64,000 bases of DNA from Entoloma clypeatum (Eukaryota > Basidiomycota > Agaricomycetes > Agaricales > Entolomataceae): assembly GCA_963565915.1 (NCBI GenBank), contig OY751489.1, forward strand, positions 2,976,001-3,040,000, in the 5' to 3' direction. The notes below the pieces were generated by a model that did no database searches, was not told where the DNA came from, and saw only the letters and a list, made by a program, of their open reading frames with translations. The translations under genes and the position numbers were made by a program. Within the stretch, counting starts at the first letter, position 1. Each line of letters starts with the position of its first letter. Below are positions 41,573 to 54,379 of the stretch, in pieces.

Positions 41573-42997
41573 TCAGTTGGTGTAATAGCAATCAGGCCAT
41601 AGAGGTAAATTTACAGATTGAAAATTTCGAATGTGTTGAACAAGTGTTAGAATGAAAGGTAAACTAAGGAAATTGGTTATATTTTCTTTTGGAGGGGCTT
41701 GTAAGTATTGGTTCATGCCTTGCCGTCCTTTAGAAGGTGTAATAGGAAGAGGTTTGGCGAGGACACAAATAGATTTAATATTAGCATTGAAGCTGTTGAT
41801 GGAACCAATATCGAAGTAATAGCGAGACAGAGTAAAGGTTACATGGACAAGAGCTCCTTTAAGCTCTTTTTCATAATTTAAGGGTTTGATCAAGTTACCA
41901 TCGATGTCGTATGCTGGGAGAGGTATGATGGTATGTGTTTCTTTTTCTACAAGCTTACATCAGCAAACCCTGGGTGGGTCTATGGATGCTATGGAGCACT
42001 CCATAGCAAAGGTCCCCTGTTTTATAGCACCCATAGTAACCCATAGCAACCTGTAGTGGCTGGTAGCACCCAGGGTTTGCTGATGTATCGCATTCTTCAA
42101 TTGCATCATCAGATTTGCAAGGTAATTTCATCAGCAACCAATCATCTAAAAGACAGATTAATTCTGAATAAATCAGATAGTATAATCATTTCCATTATCA
42201 CTGTCAGACGAAGTGGTAGTAGAGTCATCAGAACAATTATGTTCTTTTTTCTCCTAAAAGAATTATATGTAAGAAAAAAGAGATTGAATCAAAATTTGAG
42301 AAGATACCTCAAAAAGTTTATGATGGAATCTGAAGCTTGGTTGAAGGCCATCTTTGTCTGGGATCAGAAAGTCTCGTTTGATGCCTTTCAGTTTTGCAAT
42401 GGTAGACATGAGCCAGTTAGCGTTGTCTATAGCTGTTATATAGTTGGTCGCAAAGATGGTGATGAAGGAAGGTTTTTCTCTTTGGAAAGAGAGAATAATC
42501 TTCTCAAAGTTATGTTTAGTATCCAGAGTGCATTTCCAGGATTCGAAAGAAGTGAGCCAAAAGTTGGAGAGGAAAACGGACATGATGACAGATAAAAATG
42601 CATCATCAAAGATAATGGTGGGAGGAGGTATGATTGAAGAAGGTGGGGGATTGTTTTCTTTTGCACATGTAGAGATCATATTGGCGGTTGGGCCTGGTTC
42701 TTCCTTGAGTTGAATATTTTCATTGTTGGCAATATCAACGTCATTTTGTGTTACGACACGGTGTTCATTACCATATTGCTTCTATTGAAGGTCGTCTCTG
42801 AAGGAAGTTCTTGGATCACCGAAGTAATATGTGTTGGCAATTAAATCTGTGCGATTAGAGAGGAAATTATCATGAGAAGTCAATGGAGGTGTAGATGTGG
42901 GAGTAGATGTAGAGGGGAGTGAAGATTGCAAAGGAGCTGAGGAAGAATCTGCTTTTGTCTGAGTCATGGTAGCATTGGTTGAAGCCAAAAGCTGCAT
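41573..42997 (-). pseudogene. Decayed TE-associated agaricomycete gene of unknown function
   Basis: Minus-strand exonic pieces: MTQTKADSSSAPLQSS ... RTSFRDDLQ (to a TAG at 42782-42784), continuing KQYGNEHRVVTQNDVD and FLSVIMSVFLSNFWLTSFE ... LQPSFRFHHKLFE, an intron (GTATCT...TTTTAG), an acidic Ser/Asp-rich exon, then IIPLPAYDIDGNLIKPLNYEKELKGALVHVTFTL, IKSICVLAKPLP and a short C-tail. The AYDIDGxLIxPxxYxxxLKGALV block recurs in repeat-associated agaricomycete genes of unknown role. The in-frame stop and the MITE at 41958-42085 indicate loss of function. Confidence 0.5.
41958..42085. mobile_element. 128-bp MITE flanked by TA
   Basis: Perfect 19-bp terminal inverted repeats starting CATCAGCAAACCCTGGG, flanked by TA on both sides (41956-41957 and 42086-42087), so a mariner-type MITE. 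The interior contains a perfect palindrome (GCTATGGAG-CA-CTCCATAGC) and repeated CCATAG words; the whole can fold into one hairpin. It lies in an intron or 3' part of the decayed gene. Confidence 0.85.
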
Positions 42998-43238
42998 GCA
43001 ATGTTACCAAACGACAATTGTAGGCCATTAACAATACCCATTGTGGCTGAAGACGGGTTGTTCGCACCCATATGTTCAGTGAAATCTGGGATTGAAGTTT
43101 GCAATCTGAGGGACATTAGTGAGAGAACACTGATAATAATAATAATATTAAAAGGAGACCATGGATGTATAGAAGTACGCCTGTCACAATGCCGTGATGA
43201 TTGTTATCAATCTTGACAGCTAAAATTCATAAATAGTA

Positions 43239-46190
43239 CAGTCATCAACCACTCAGTGAGACGCTTCGATTTTTGGCCCATCGCGCCGTCGTTTGGCCTC
43301 AGACTTTTTGATAATGTTTAGAAACATTCTTTCTAAAGTGATCCCAGAACTACATAGCTGATAATTAGGAGTAGGTACTCTTTCGGAAGCAAATCTGGAT
43401 GAGAGAATCATGTATTTAACAATTTACACTTGACAGTCAGAAGGAACTGCAATTTATTTTTGATATTGGTGTGAGGCATGACTATATATATCCTCTCAAC
43501 ATGCAGATCAGTTGCTAATGGACTAGGAAGACACAAAATGAGGAGGGTGCGGCGGGGGCAATGATATGAGATGTCACATCACGCCTTCCAAAAGGGGCTA
43601 CTGGTACCCCCATTCTGGAGGTGTCGAAATTCCAATTCTCCCCTACTCTCGCATTCTACAGCCCAACATGGTTGGACGAGCAAAATCCAACAACGAAAAA
43701 CGAAGAGAATATGTCATGCTACAAGAAAAATGGATGGGAAAGGCTGCGGAAGCATATCATGATCAAGAGGAGGGCAATAGAAGGAAGGGGTATCGGAAAA
43801 TCTGCGAGGAGATGGTAGAGATGTGCTGGTCAAAGGACCATGTCAGGATATCCCTGGACAAGCAGACATTGTCCCAACGGATCAAGGGCAGGAAAAGCCA
43901 GGCGAGTTCAAATGCCGAAAAGGGATTGCTGACCAGGGCTGAAGAGGAACTCATTATTGACTACGCAACTGAACTTGCAGACCGCGGATGGCCACTGAGT
44001 CAAAAGCGGATGAGGGAGCATGCAAAAGAGCTGCTTAGTGCACGAGTTGGCCCAGATTGTGCACACCTTGGAGCGAACTGGACACAACGCTTCGTCGCGC
44101 GACACAAGGCACGACTTTCATCATACTGGTCGCGTCCTCTCGACCATTCACGAGCTCGTGCAGGGAATCCACACATGAAAAAGGCCTTCTTTGACCTTCT
44201 CAAGAAGACCATTGAGGGGGATCCAGACAATGGAGATGAGGAAATTCTACCCGAGCTCATCTACGGAACAGATGAGTCAGGCTTTCAGGAGGGGATTGGA
44301 ACACGGGAGCGGGTATATGGTGCTCCTGGAAAGAAGATACAGGTTCAGCAACGTGGGGGTGGGAGAGAGAATACCACAGTTATCGTTACTATCTGTGCTG
44401 ATGGAACATCTCTTCCTCCTGCTGTCATCTTCAAGGGCGAGGGATATCAGACGAACTGGAAGCAAGAGAACCCTTTGAACATGTCGTAAGTGGTTTGAAA
44501 ATAGATGATGAACTACTTACACAGATATAATAGGCTTGGTCACCAAAAAAAAGGGTATACGAGCGGAGAGATTGGCATCGAATGGATTAAAGATTTTGAC
44601 AAAAGGACCAAGGCAAAGGCTGCCAGAAGGCGAAGACTGCTATTAGTGGATGGCCACAACTCCCATTATACACTGGCCTTTCTTACTTATGCGCGTGAGC
44701 ATCGGATTGAAGTCCTCTGCTATCCGTCACACTCGACGCATCTCTACCAAGGCTTAGACGTCGTCATTTTTAGTGTGTTGAAGCGCACCTGGAGCGATGC
44801 CCAAGACACTTTTGAAGCAGAAAAAGGGAGTAAAGTTAACAAAACTAATTTTTTTCGAGTGTATGCTCAGGCTCACCAAAAAGTGCTAACGGCAGAGAAT
44901 ATCAAGTCAGCTTTCCGAAAAACTGGGGTGGTACCATTCAATCCCGATGTCATCACTGAACAGATGATGGCTCCCAGCCTCAGCTCATCAGTCACAGAGC
45001 CCCTCCCACTCCCACTTGAAGAGCCAACACAGATCATGACCGATATGATCCACGGAATTCTTGCTCATCAGGTTGTCAACATGGAAGCAGCACCTGCGAA
45101 CGACAATGCTGAAGCTAACATACCAACCCACCCACCAACGCCAGTCCGAAGGGCTGTTAACTCGCTTGCAGACTCGTCGTGCTCATTCCTCGTCACCCCT
45201 TCAACCCCCAAATCCAATATGTCCATCCCCCGCTATCACCCCTACACAATTTCACCCCATAAGAACCGATATCTCAATTTAGTCGAAAGCATACCACGAA
45301 CGGAGGTTGAGCAACAGTTGATTGCAGCTCTCATTGAGTCTGAAAACCGGGACCGTCGCCGCAAGGACAACATGATCACGATGCAGGCAAATATCGTGCT
45401 CCAGAGCATGTGGACAAGCAAAATCAAGGGCCATCTGGAGGAACATGAGGCGAAGAAGACAACAAAGAAATCGAAACGCATCCTGGCAGATGGATTACCT
45501 TGCCTTCTCACCGACAATGATTTCACCGAGATTGTTCGACAGCATGAAGAGGATGCAATGAGGAAGAAAATTGAGAAACAGGAGAGAAAGGTGAAGAGGG
45601 AGCAGCATGGAGAGGTGGTGGCTGCATGGAAGAAGAATGAAAAGGCGAGGAAGGAGCGCAACATGGTGCGAAGAGAAGCTCATCACACAGCTGTCAGTGC
45701 CTGGGAAGCGAAGCGCCTGCTGGCCAAACAAGAGGGTCGACAATGGCCCAAAGCGGCAAAGAAGCCGACACTGACCGGGATAGAAAAACCGGTCAAGAGA
45801 CCCACCCCCGCCCAAACCGAGGACGTCGATTCCAATGGCGAGGACGAGGACGAGGAAGTTGACGGTGATGATGACGATGATGATAACGCTTAGATATGTA
45901 GATCCGATCTTTGCCAAATGCAGTCTATGCATATGGTCCCAACGGTCAACATCAGTGATGTGACCACCTTATCAGTCGTCTCACTGAGTGGTTTTCGCGT
46001 TGATAACGCAAAATCGGGCTGATTCTTCAATCGTCGCTGGAAAAGTGGGTATAGACTACTGATTATTATGTCCAGACTGTCGATTGAACATCTTGCAAAG
46101 ACTCTGTCACATTAATTTTTACTTATTTCCGGCGTGGACTACTGAAGGATGGTTTTAAATTTCACCGTCTCACTGAGTGGTTGATGACTG
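43239..46190 (+). mobile_element. Pogo-family DNA transposon, apparently complete
   Basis: 2,952 bp bounded by perfect 25-bp inverted repeats (43239-43263 and 46166-46190, beginning CAGTCATCAACCACTC) and flanked by TA (43237-43238, 46191-46192). An internal partial copy of the repeat core (TCTCACTGAGTGG) lies near 45978-45990, a possible extra transposase site. It carries one two-exon transposase with no lesion, so it may be active or recently so. Confidence 0.93.
43668..45893 (+). CDS. Pogo/Fot1-type transposase (Tc5 HTH + DDE_1)
   Basis: Exons 43668-44485 and 44525-45893 (39-bp intron GTAAGT...ACAG) give 728 residues. I use the ATG at 43668 (MVGRAKSNNEKRREY) rather than the upstream in-frame ATG at 43566, since the preceding 34 residues look like leader. 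Order: N-terminal psq-like HTH; Tc5-type DNA-binding domain (LTRAEEELIIDYATELADRGWPLS ... WTQRFVARHKARL); DDE_1 catalytic core with GTDESGF, LLVDGHNSHYT and HLYQGLDVVIF (D, D, D as in pogo); and GVVPFNPDVI. A long charged coiled coil and acidic tail (GEDEDEEVDGDDDD) end the protein. It would cut and reinsert the element at TA. No stop or shift seen. Confidence 0.9.
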
Positions 46191-46322
46191 TATGAGGAAG
46201 TTTACAAACTAGTCACACTTGGTCATATGACCGTGAATGTTCGATGCTTCCCAAGGACCCCAGACACTAGCAAGGCGTCCGCGCTCTTTCAGAGTCTTGC
46301 TCCCCCGCTCGCGACAGATATC

Positions 46323-48473
46323 ATGTCGCCGTGGTCAACCCTCTGCGTAACAGCCTCACTATGCTTGTTGCTTTCCGCTTCCGTCATTGTCCATCACGGG
46401 TCAGAAGCCAACTCAGCTTCAACCATCACAGAGTACGAACCTGAAAGAGCGTCGGACGAAGTGACGGCTTCCCAGAAGCACGCCCACCACCCACCCGAGG
46501 TCCCTTTGGAAGTCGATGGGTATCCCGTGGCGCCTCATGGCCTGTCTTTGGAACAAGTCCACGTTCTTGTGCGACACGGAGAGCGCACTCCTCTCAGTGT
46601 TTGCCTTTCTCGTGGACCTGCCCCAATACCCCAGCATTGGATGTTATGCAAGGATGCACAGCGGTTCCGCAGTGGTACCCGTGTACCGGCCGTTGTTGAC
46701 CATGGGTTTTCAAGCGGGCGGATCCTCGTTGAACGCGCGGATGGATCGGTAACCGAGGGCGAATGGTAGGTGTGCCAGGCAGAGCTCTCTCGTGTAGTGC
46801 TGACTCTCCATAATATCCAGTTTCCTTGGCGAACTCACCGATATTGGACGGCGGGTGAGCGCGATTAACACGGTGCTGCGTCTGGGATATATCGATTGTC
46901 ACCCGACCAGACCAGCCACGACTTGGGCAGATCTTTGAGGAAGTTGTACATTGATAGGTCTGTTTATTCCATTCCATTCCCAGGTACCACCACTGAGCTT
47001 TGTGCTGCGCAGATTGAGTTTTCTCCCAGATACCTTGAACCATAAGGACGAAGTATACTTCCGGTTTGTGGACCTTCCTTTCCAAACACTTCCTGTGACC
47101 AACATTTCACCACAGGAGCACCAACATAGCACGCACGATAGAGACCCTACAACACGTCATTTATGGGTTATACCCAGCGCACAAACGTGACTCTGGTATT
47201 GTTCCAGATATACTTGTTCGGTGAGATCTCGCCATTTTCGGGATAATCTCTCCATGCATTACCTTCAAGATCCTATCTTCAGGAGTGGTCAGGACGAAAA
47301 TCTACTTCCAAATATTTTTTGTGAACGTCTCAAGATACTTCGAAGTAGATTCGCACAAGGTGTGGTTCTTCGTTTGTTTTCCGTATATTCCGACTTATTG
47401 TCAGAATTATAGCGGCTGCCAAAGTGTTCAATCCTACTCTAGAGCCTTTTGATCACAAGCTCTCCTGGCACAATGACGGAAGGCCTGTACGCCTCGACGG
47501 AAACCCCAGTGCTTCAGACATATTGGGCACTGTCTGTCTCTATTTTTTTCAATTGACCCTGCATGATCTCTTACATGATGTATTCTCTAGGTTCGCGCAG
47601 CGATCGCCAATGGTGTGAATGTCCCACCCGAATTCAAAGACAAGACAATTGTCGATGCCATTGTATGACTATCTGTTCCTTTGTTTTTTGCTGCATATTT
47701 ATTGACATCTTTTCGGTAAGGAACGGGCTGTTGCCAACCATTCGTTCGCAGGTATGCGCTTCATGTTTATAGATCCTTCCGTCCACTCATCTTGTCAAAA
47801 AATTGCAGGCTGTGAGGCTGCTTCCCTAGCAAACTCACACCATGAGGCCTATTAGGAAAATAACCTAACCTGATCATTCCACAGATGAAACAGATGAGGT
47901 CCGCAAACTCGCCATGGGCCCGCTTCTCGGTGACGTGACTCGCAAGATGCTGCTGAAGATCGACACGGGAGCGAAGGACCGCATCAAGATTTTTATATAT
48001 GCGACTCATGACGTAGCTCTGGCTGGACTGTTAGCAACACTGGATATTTTTGACGACAAGTGGGTCCTTTTTATTCTCACATGCCCCCTCTTCAATGTTG
48101 TGCTCCACATACAGGTTACCAGCATTCACTGCGTTTATAACCCTCGAATTATTCAAAAAGCATAAACAGGCCGTAGCTACCTCTAGTAACGTCTCGTCAC
48201 AGAGTCCACTTTCGACCCTCAAATCGGAACCTGCTATTGAATACTGTGAGCCGCCTTGATACGAAAAAACCTTGATACTCTAACCAACCCTTATTTGCAG
48301 TCATAAGGCTCCGGTACAAGAACAAGGACCTCGCACTACCTCTTTGCTCACAAGAAGGCAAACACCTTTCGGGACACCCAGAATTTTGTTCTTTCTCTGT
48401 TTTTCGGGATCGCGCAAAGGAGCTTACACCAGTCAATCATCAGAAGGAATGTTCTATAACTGTTGACTCATAA
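46323..48473 (+). CDS. Histidine acid phosphatase (branch 2), PXYLP1/acid phosphatase-like
   Basis: Twelve exons (46323-46765, 46821-46854, 46911-46957, 47013-47063, 47116-47220, 47283-47359, 47413-47531, 47591-47662, 47721-47751, 47885-48059, 48115-48245, 48301-48473) sum to 485 residues with no frame conflict. It hydrolyses phosphomonoesters through a phosphohistidine. Catalytic features: VLVRHGERTPL (nucleophile His and Arg) near residue 85 and YATHDVALA (His-Asp proton donor). Other family blocks: GELTDIGRR, RSTNIARTIETLQHVIYGLYP, NPTLEPFD, LRYKNKDLALPLC, GHPEFCSF. The N-terminus has a hydrophobic segment (LCVTASLCLLLSASVIV), a signal anchor or signal peptide. I start at 46323 because it places this segment at the N-terminus; an upstream in-frame ATG is at 46227. 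Confidence 0.88.
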
Positions 48474-48854
48474 GCTGCAACGGACCTAAATACCACCGTT
48501 TTCTCTTGTGACATCACATACAAGCATGGTGCAGCTACTAGTGCATCAATGGCGTTAACATTGAACATGACCTTTTCAGCTAGGCCTAAATCATCACATA
48601 ACTGATGAGCCTACTTATGATTTCATTGCCGAAAACAATAGATCGTCGCCAAAACAAGCAAGGAGAGAAGCGATGATGGTGGCGAAAGCATTCAAAGGGG
48701 CTTGACATGCACGTGCGACCGAGTTACGGAAGGCGCCAATATTCGATATTTGACAGACAGTGCCCGGGGGGTCTGTCATGGGATGATTGTCAGGATGTAA
48801 CTACAAACGGTGCTCTAACTCATGTGTCAAGGTTGGGAGTCCAACAAAGACGAA
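48474..48854. other. Intergenic region
   Basis: No gene recognised between the phosphatase stop and the transporter start; presumed terminator and promoter sequences without clear motifs. Confidence 0.4.
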
Positions 48855-51428
48855 ATGACAGAATCTTCACAACATCAAGACGGACTACTCGACATGAACG
48901 CTGCCTACCTTCTACGCAAAGAACGCTCGAAACATCTACCATGGTGGAAACGGCCCTCTCCTTGGTGGTAAGTCCTCTAAGTTAGCTTTCGCCCCTAAAT
49001 CAATGCGTAAACTCTAGAGTAGGTTGATTGCGAGCATGCCGCTTTCATCGATTGCAAGATTCGCCCCAATTGCACCTCAAATTGAAATGCACACGATGTT
49101 GGTGTGTAGCGTACACAGACCAGATATATTTAATGGAGCACTTCTCTTCAATCAACCATCTCACGTCCGTTCGACGACCGCTAGGCCTGGTATGACCGGC
49201 TCCCGCTTCACTGGATTTCCTTTGAACACGTCATTGAAGTTCGGTCCACCAACTATGTTCCGATTGCCCAACGCCGGCCCACCAACCCTCGGAAGAAATG
49301 ACACCCTAGTGGACGATAGGCCCATCAAATGTGCTTCGGATCCTATCGTTCAAGCAGAAGTTGCCAAACTGACTGTTGGTCTGTTGATGTATTTATCATT
49401 CCTAGTACTTTCTCACCTCCTTATACACAGCAACATCAACATCTTTGGGCGTCCTGACTTGCCTCACGACCGGTTGGTGGGGGGCTGTAAGTTGTTCGGA
49501 TCCCTGGTCACTCCAGATATAATCATATGTGTAGTTGTCCGACCGCTATGGACGGACCCGCATCTTGGGAATCTCTATCATAGGAATCCTTTTCTCTGAT
49601 TTCAATTTCATCGCAACCGTCTTTTACTTTCAACGGCTTCCTGGTGGATACTGGTTTCTCGTGCTTGGGTCTGTCGTGGATGGAATTCTGGGAGGTTTGT
49701 TCCCCGTTCCATGTTTTTCAAGACGTTATTTGACCTGAGGCTATTGATGAAGGCTTCGCTGCTGCTACAGCCGCTACGCAAGCATATATAGCAGACACGA
49801 CTACGCAAGCTACAAGGCACGTGGGCCAAATGGCGGAAATTTCTTGATCTCTGAACGTCGAACCAGGTCTCAGTTATTCTCTATCATCCACGGTCTCAGA
49901 TTTTCCGGACTGGCCCTCGGTCCTGCTCTGGGTTCACTTCTCATACGAGCGACCGGCTCTGCGCTGTCAATATTTTACGCCACAACATCCCTGCATCTCT
50001 GTTACGCTTTGCTAGTGGTTCTTCGTCCCCGAGTCACTTCTTGACGAGCAAATGCGACAGTCAAGGTTCAGATATGAAGAGGAGCGTAAACGAGACTTAA
50101 ATGACCATCGTGGAGGCCTAGTTGCCGGGGTCAAGAGGTCGTTGACCTTCTTGAGCCCGTTGATGGTTTTTTCTCCGCATCCCGTCAAGGAACCGGAGGG
50201 ACTAGGTCCATTCAAGGGGAAGAAACAGGATTGGAGCCTGACTTGGGTTGCGGCGGCTTATGGCTTATCAGGCGCGATACTGGTGAGTTCATTGGATTTC
50301 AACGTGTAAAAAGATAGTAATCGACGAGCGGCGGTTACAGGGTTCTTATTCATACCAGTACATGTATGCCGCTGCTACCTTCAGATGGAGAACGGAATTT
50401 GTAAGATGGAGCAGGTTTTAATAATGTCGTCTATTCACCATTGTTTTTCGCTTGAATTTAGATGGGGTATTGGATTAGTCTGATGGGGACAGCCTGTGCA
50501 GTATTTTTGACTTTCATCCTCCCAGGTATAGTGAATCTCATGCTCAAATTCTCAATATTGTTGATTGTGCATAGCAATTATAAAGCTCTTCAAACACTCA
50601 CCAACGACTACCAATTTTCCTGCTCAGCATGATAGTACGAGGGAGGCATGCACTTCTGACCCAAATTCAGAAGAACGACCTTTACTAGCAGATTCTCCCG
50701 GGCGGGAAAGTTCTTCATCCAATCGACACCCTGTATTGGCCCAAGGGACTAGACAGAAACAGGAACTGAAATCAACCGCATTCGACGTGGCGTTAGCACA
50801 GTGCTCCCTCGTTAACGATGGCGTGAGCTTTATCGTCGTGCTTTTGGTGCCGACCGGCGTGGCTTTCACCATGTCATCGCTCATGCGATCTTTCGGCACG
50901 GGCTGCGACCCGGCGATGCAGAGCGTTGCACTGTCGATTTACACGCGACGTGGAGGGACAGAAAGCGGGAGGCTATTTGGCGGGCTGAGTGTCCTACAAG
51001 CCCTTTCGTAAGTCTCTGCAGACTGCTACACTCAGCCTGAGAACTTTCTAACTGATTAACATGGTAGCTTACAGATCTTGGGTCCAGCAATGTATGGCCT
51101 GATGTACATGAGAACCGCTGCAACGTTCCCGCGGGCGATGTTCATTTTGATGATAGTAACGACCATTGTGTCATTTTCCCTTCTGGAGCTTGTCAAGAAG
51201 CCAGCCCTGTTACTTGCACATGAAAACACAGAGGATCGAAGGACAGCTCAGAGCGATCGGGCTGGAACGATGTCTAGAATAGGAATGCATCATCTTGTCA
51301 TACTCTTCCTGCCTCCGAATCAGGTTACCGTCGAACTCCTATGTATTATTGGAGATTCATCCATTCATATCAGATACGTGCGCATGAGTATGCGGAAGAC
51401 AAGGAGGTGTCGGAACCGGATTTTTTAA
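48855..51428 (+). CDS. Major facilitator superfamily transporter
   Basis: Multi-exon 12-TM transporter. The start at 48855 (MTESSQHQDGLLDMNAAYLL) is followed by KRPSPWWLIASMPLSSIARF across intron 1. The MFS motif LSDRYGRTR is assembled across the intron ending at 49541 (GCLTTGWWGA-type segment then LSDRYGRTRILGISIIG). Further membrane segments: YWFLVLGSVVDGILGG; LFSIIHGLRFSGLALGPALGSLL; a loop with RSRFRYEEERKRD; GYWISLMGTACAVFLTFILP; DGVSFIVVLLVPTGVAFTMSS; SIYTRRGGTESGRLFGGLSVLQAL; and TFPRAMFILMIVTTIVSFSLLEL. A long hydrophilic loop (PTTTNFPAQHDSTREAC...) is typical of this fungal clade. The frame between 49770 and 49860 could not be joined cleanly, and the 3' end (51300-51428) is uncertain. 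Substrate unknown. Confidence 0.75.
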
Positions 51429-52549
51429 GGAATTTTTTTTAGATCCCGTCCTCTTGCCCGTCCTTCCATCACACATTTGTTGAACCTACGGTCGAAATGG
51501 TACAGTACATGCCCCTCCGCAGCCTCTTTCGCTTCGCCCATGCATCCTTAAGTGATGCAAACATCCCATCTGCGCTTTCTAACCGTCAATTGCGAATCCT
51601 TCATTCGAGTTTCTTGATGAGAAGTAGGCTGGTGTCCTTGCTTCAGAACCGCTGCAAAATTTTCTCGACAAGAGTCGGTTATCAAGGTTGTGAACCCAGT
51701 CGGAGATGATACTACGCGCTGTTCCTGACTCGTGCCGCCTCTGTGACGGTTTGTGCCTTGCTTAAATCTGGGGTTTGGTCCATTTTCAACGAATCGAAAT
51801 CAAGACTGTGACTGGATACATTCTCGAATCTATTCATTATTGGCATCAATACCTTCATTTGCTAAACACGGCACAGCGCGTAGTAATGTCCGTATACCAG
51901 ATACTATTCATACGCCTGACCCATGTCTCTTAACTTACCGACGCCTAGCCAACGCCTAGCTGGACCACTACACACAACGCGCTGAAATGCTGAGATACAG
52001 CGGCCGAGGAATTCCCACCTACTCCCGCGATTCAACATGCCTATCACACCGACTCAGTGGCCCTGAACGTTCTGTCGCCCTTACGTTAGAACCATCGAAG
52101 GAGAAAATTGATAACATTCGTACCAACAGTAAAGATACACGAGGATATATAAGGGAACTAGCTAAGGAAACAGTAAGTAAGGATCCAATAAGTGAGTAAT
52201 AGTAAGTAGGAAAGTTATCTAAGGGGTGAGGGACAAAACTCTGCGGTGCAGGATAAATATTATGTAGGAGTAAGAATCTGAAGGGAAACAAGGAAACGAG
52301 GTGTTCTAGTGGATACAGGTTTCAGTCGTGTTGTGTATTAGCGTCTGGCTTTGTTTGAGGCGACGAGTAAGATGCTGTATTATCAGAGGTGATTAAGTGT
52401 CCTGCCCAACCTTCGAAACTCGACGGTTGATGCAAAAGTCCAGGGAGTATAAGAAACATTATCCACGCGACCGCCTGCCAAGTAGCAGAGCAAGCGTCGC
52501 AACGCGTCACGCGCGAAAGAGGCGCGGATAGATAGTGGGGTCATTGCTG
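51429..52549. other. Long intergenic region
   Basis: Only short frames without family signatures on either strand; nothing supportable. Confidence 0.4.
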
Positions 52550-53109
52550 GGGTATATCGGATGTTTCGATGATGGAGTGGTTCAGAAGAACACGGAGGAA
52601 GTAGAGGACGCGCCGCTTTTGACGGTGGTCTTGGAACCTTCAGAGTCAGATTTCACAGAGCCGGAATTGTTGCCGCTCATGCTAGTGGTAGGAGTGGGTG
52701 GCGGAGGAAGTGGTGGTGAAGTAAATGCTTGGATGCAAGTGAGAGTTCTAGCAAAGGACTGGAACGCCTTTAGAATGCAAGGGGCTTGTTGGCAGGTTGC
52801 GAGGATTGTGAGGAGTCATATCGATAATCCCTGGCTTTTTATAGTTTTTGAGCAAGTACAGCGTAAGTTTCCACAAGCAAAGATTGCACAGCGAGCCATC
52901 ACTGACACCAAGACCGTGAAACCTGCGGCCAGAACCGTCACAATACAGCTCTCCCACACGGAGCGTAGCGCCAGGATCTGAGCGCGGTATGCATTCGCGA
53001 CTTGCAGTGGACGAGAGTCAAGAGTTTGCTGCCTCCAAATGGCAACCATCCCGTCGGCTCGGCGATCTACCTTCGAGGTATACAGCACATTGGTCTCCGG
53101 GGGCGCCAA
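52550..53109 (-). CDS. Uncertain minus-strand locus with hydrophobic segment and Ser-rich tail
   Basis: A minus-strand frame from 53109 reads TNVLYTSKVDRRADGMVAIWRQQ and includes a hydrophobic stretch (CIVTVLAAGFTVLVSVMARCAIFA). A second frame downstream reads ATCQQAPCILKAFQSFARTLTCIQAF, then a Pro-rich segment and a Ser/Thr tail (SGNNSGSVKSDSEGSK ... SSTSSVFF) ending near 52580. They look like consecutive exons of one membrane protein but I could not place a convincing intron between them or an upstream exon. Product unknown; it may be a partial gene. Confidence 0.3.
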
Positions 53110-54379
53110 TGCACCAGCTATGACTCACTGTGACTCGATTCAGCCAAACCACAAAGACAAGGTAATCCTCGGCTCAATCATCTCACCGATGCTCTCTCAA
53201 GAGGCTTGTGCGCTGCACCGCCATTCAGACGCTGGTCTCATGAAGTCCGTGTTGTTGAAGGTTTGTGTGCTTCCCCTGCACATACTCCGCCCCAGTCGGG
53301 ATGAAGGGCTGTGGTGGCCTTTATCTAGTCACTGTACGTGCCTAAGCTCAACATTCGCTACAGCCTATGTGGCGTTTAATTCTTAACTTGGCTTTCTGTC
53401 AGGATGGCTTTCCGACTAGTCGATGCGAGTGACCATGCACGTTCTTTGTTCTGTATTGCCTCTCGAGCCCACAGTTCTTCGGCATATTGTTGGTTTCGGA
53501 CTATGTCATCAGGTACACTCTACGTACCCGATTGAAACTGTCAATCAAGTTAATCATCCCTCCAGTTCGTCACAAAAACAAGGTCAAGAGCGCGTTTCAT
53601 CTCGTCTCGAATCAGCCCTCGAAACCTTCCACCAAATATGTTGCTCGGAACCGTGCTGATGCATCTGATGCCTGTTGTGAAACTTACATGCGCTATTCGT
53701 AGGAGTCTGTCGTGCGCTGACAAGAGAAACATGCTGATTCATTGCTCCGCGCTTCATGGAACAAGGATTATTCGCCAACGGCACTTGTTGAAGGCATAAA
53801 AAATGTACGTTTAAGGTTTAAATAACAATGCATTTCCTAGGTCCCGCCACCAGTCCGAAGCTGTACCAAGAATATTTCCAGAATTCTAAAACCATGTGTC
53901 GGGTAAGGTCTAGTTCCGAGTAGTGCTAACTTGCCAGTTGTTTTCTATAGGAACACGGTGATTAAAGGCTGTATCGGCGCAGTATTTTCGTCGCGTAACC
54001 TATGTATGCTCGCCGGCTCTCCTGAGGCATAATTTTCCGTTGCAGTTATGGGTTTAATCAATGGGTTTCTTCCCAGATTCTGTGAACAGCCGCCAAGGAA
54101 AATACAGTGCTTCCCCGAGGTGCAGTGAAGCAAGTAACAACAGCCTTCACACCGCTAATTATCCCGATGAAATGAAAGTTCATACTGAGGGGTCTACAGT
54201 CGCCGTGGAACTGGTAAGAAAGGTCAATCGTAGTCAACAATTGAAGTCTGGTTGGTAGTATGGCAGTTTTGTTCCATCCAGGTGCTTCGTCAACTCTCCG
54301 ACAGGCAAACGGTTGATAATTTTAGGTTTCATTCAAACTTGCGCGAATTTAATTGTAGAGTGATTCGTTTTCTAGACAT
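53110..54379. other. Region without supportable gene
   Basis: Short unconnected frames on both strands. The minus strand may hold upstream exons of the 52.5-kb locus, but none is recognisable. Confidence 0.4.
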
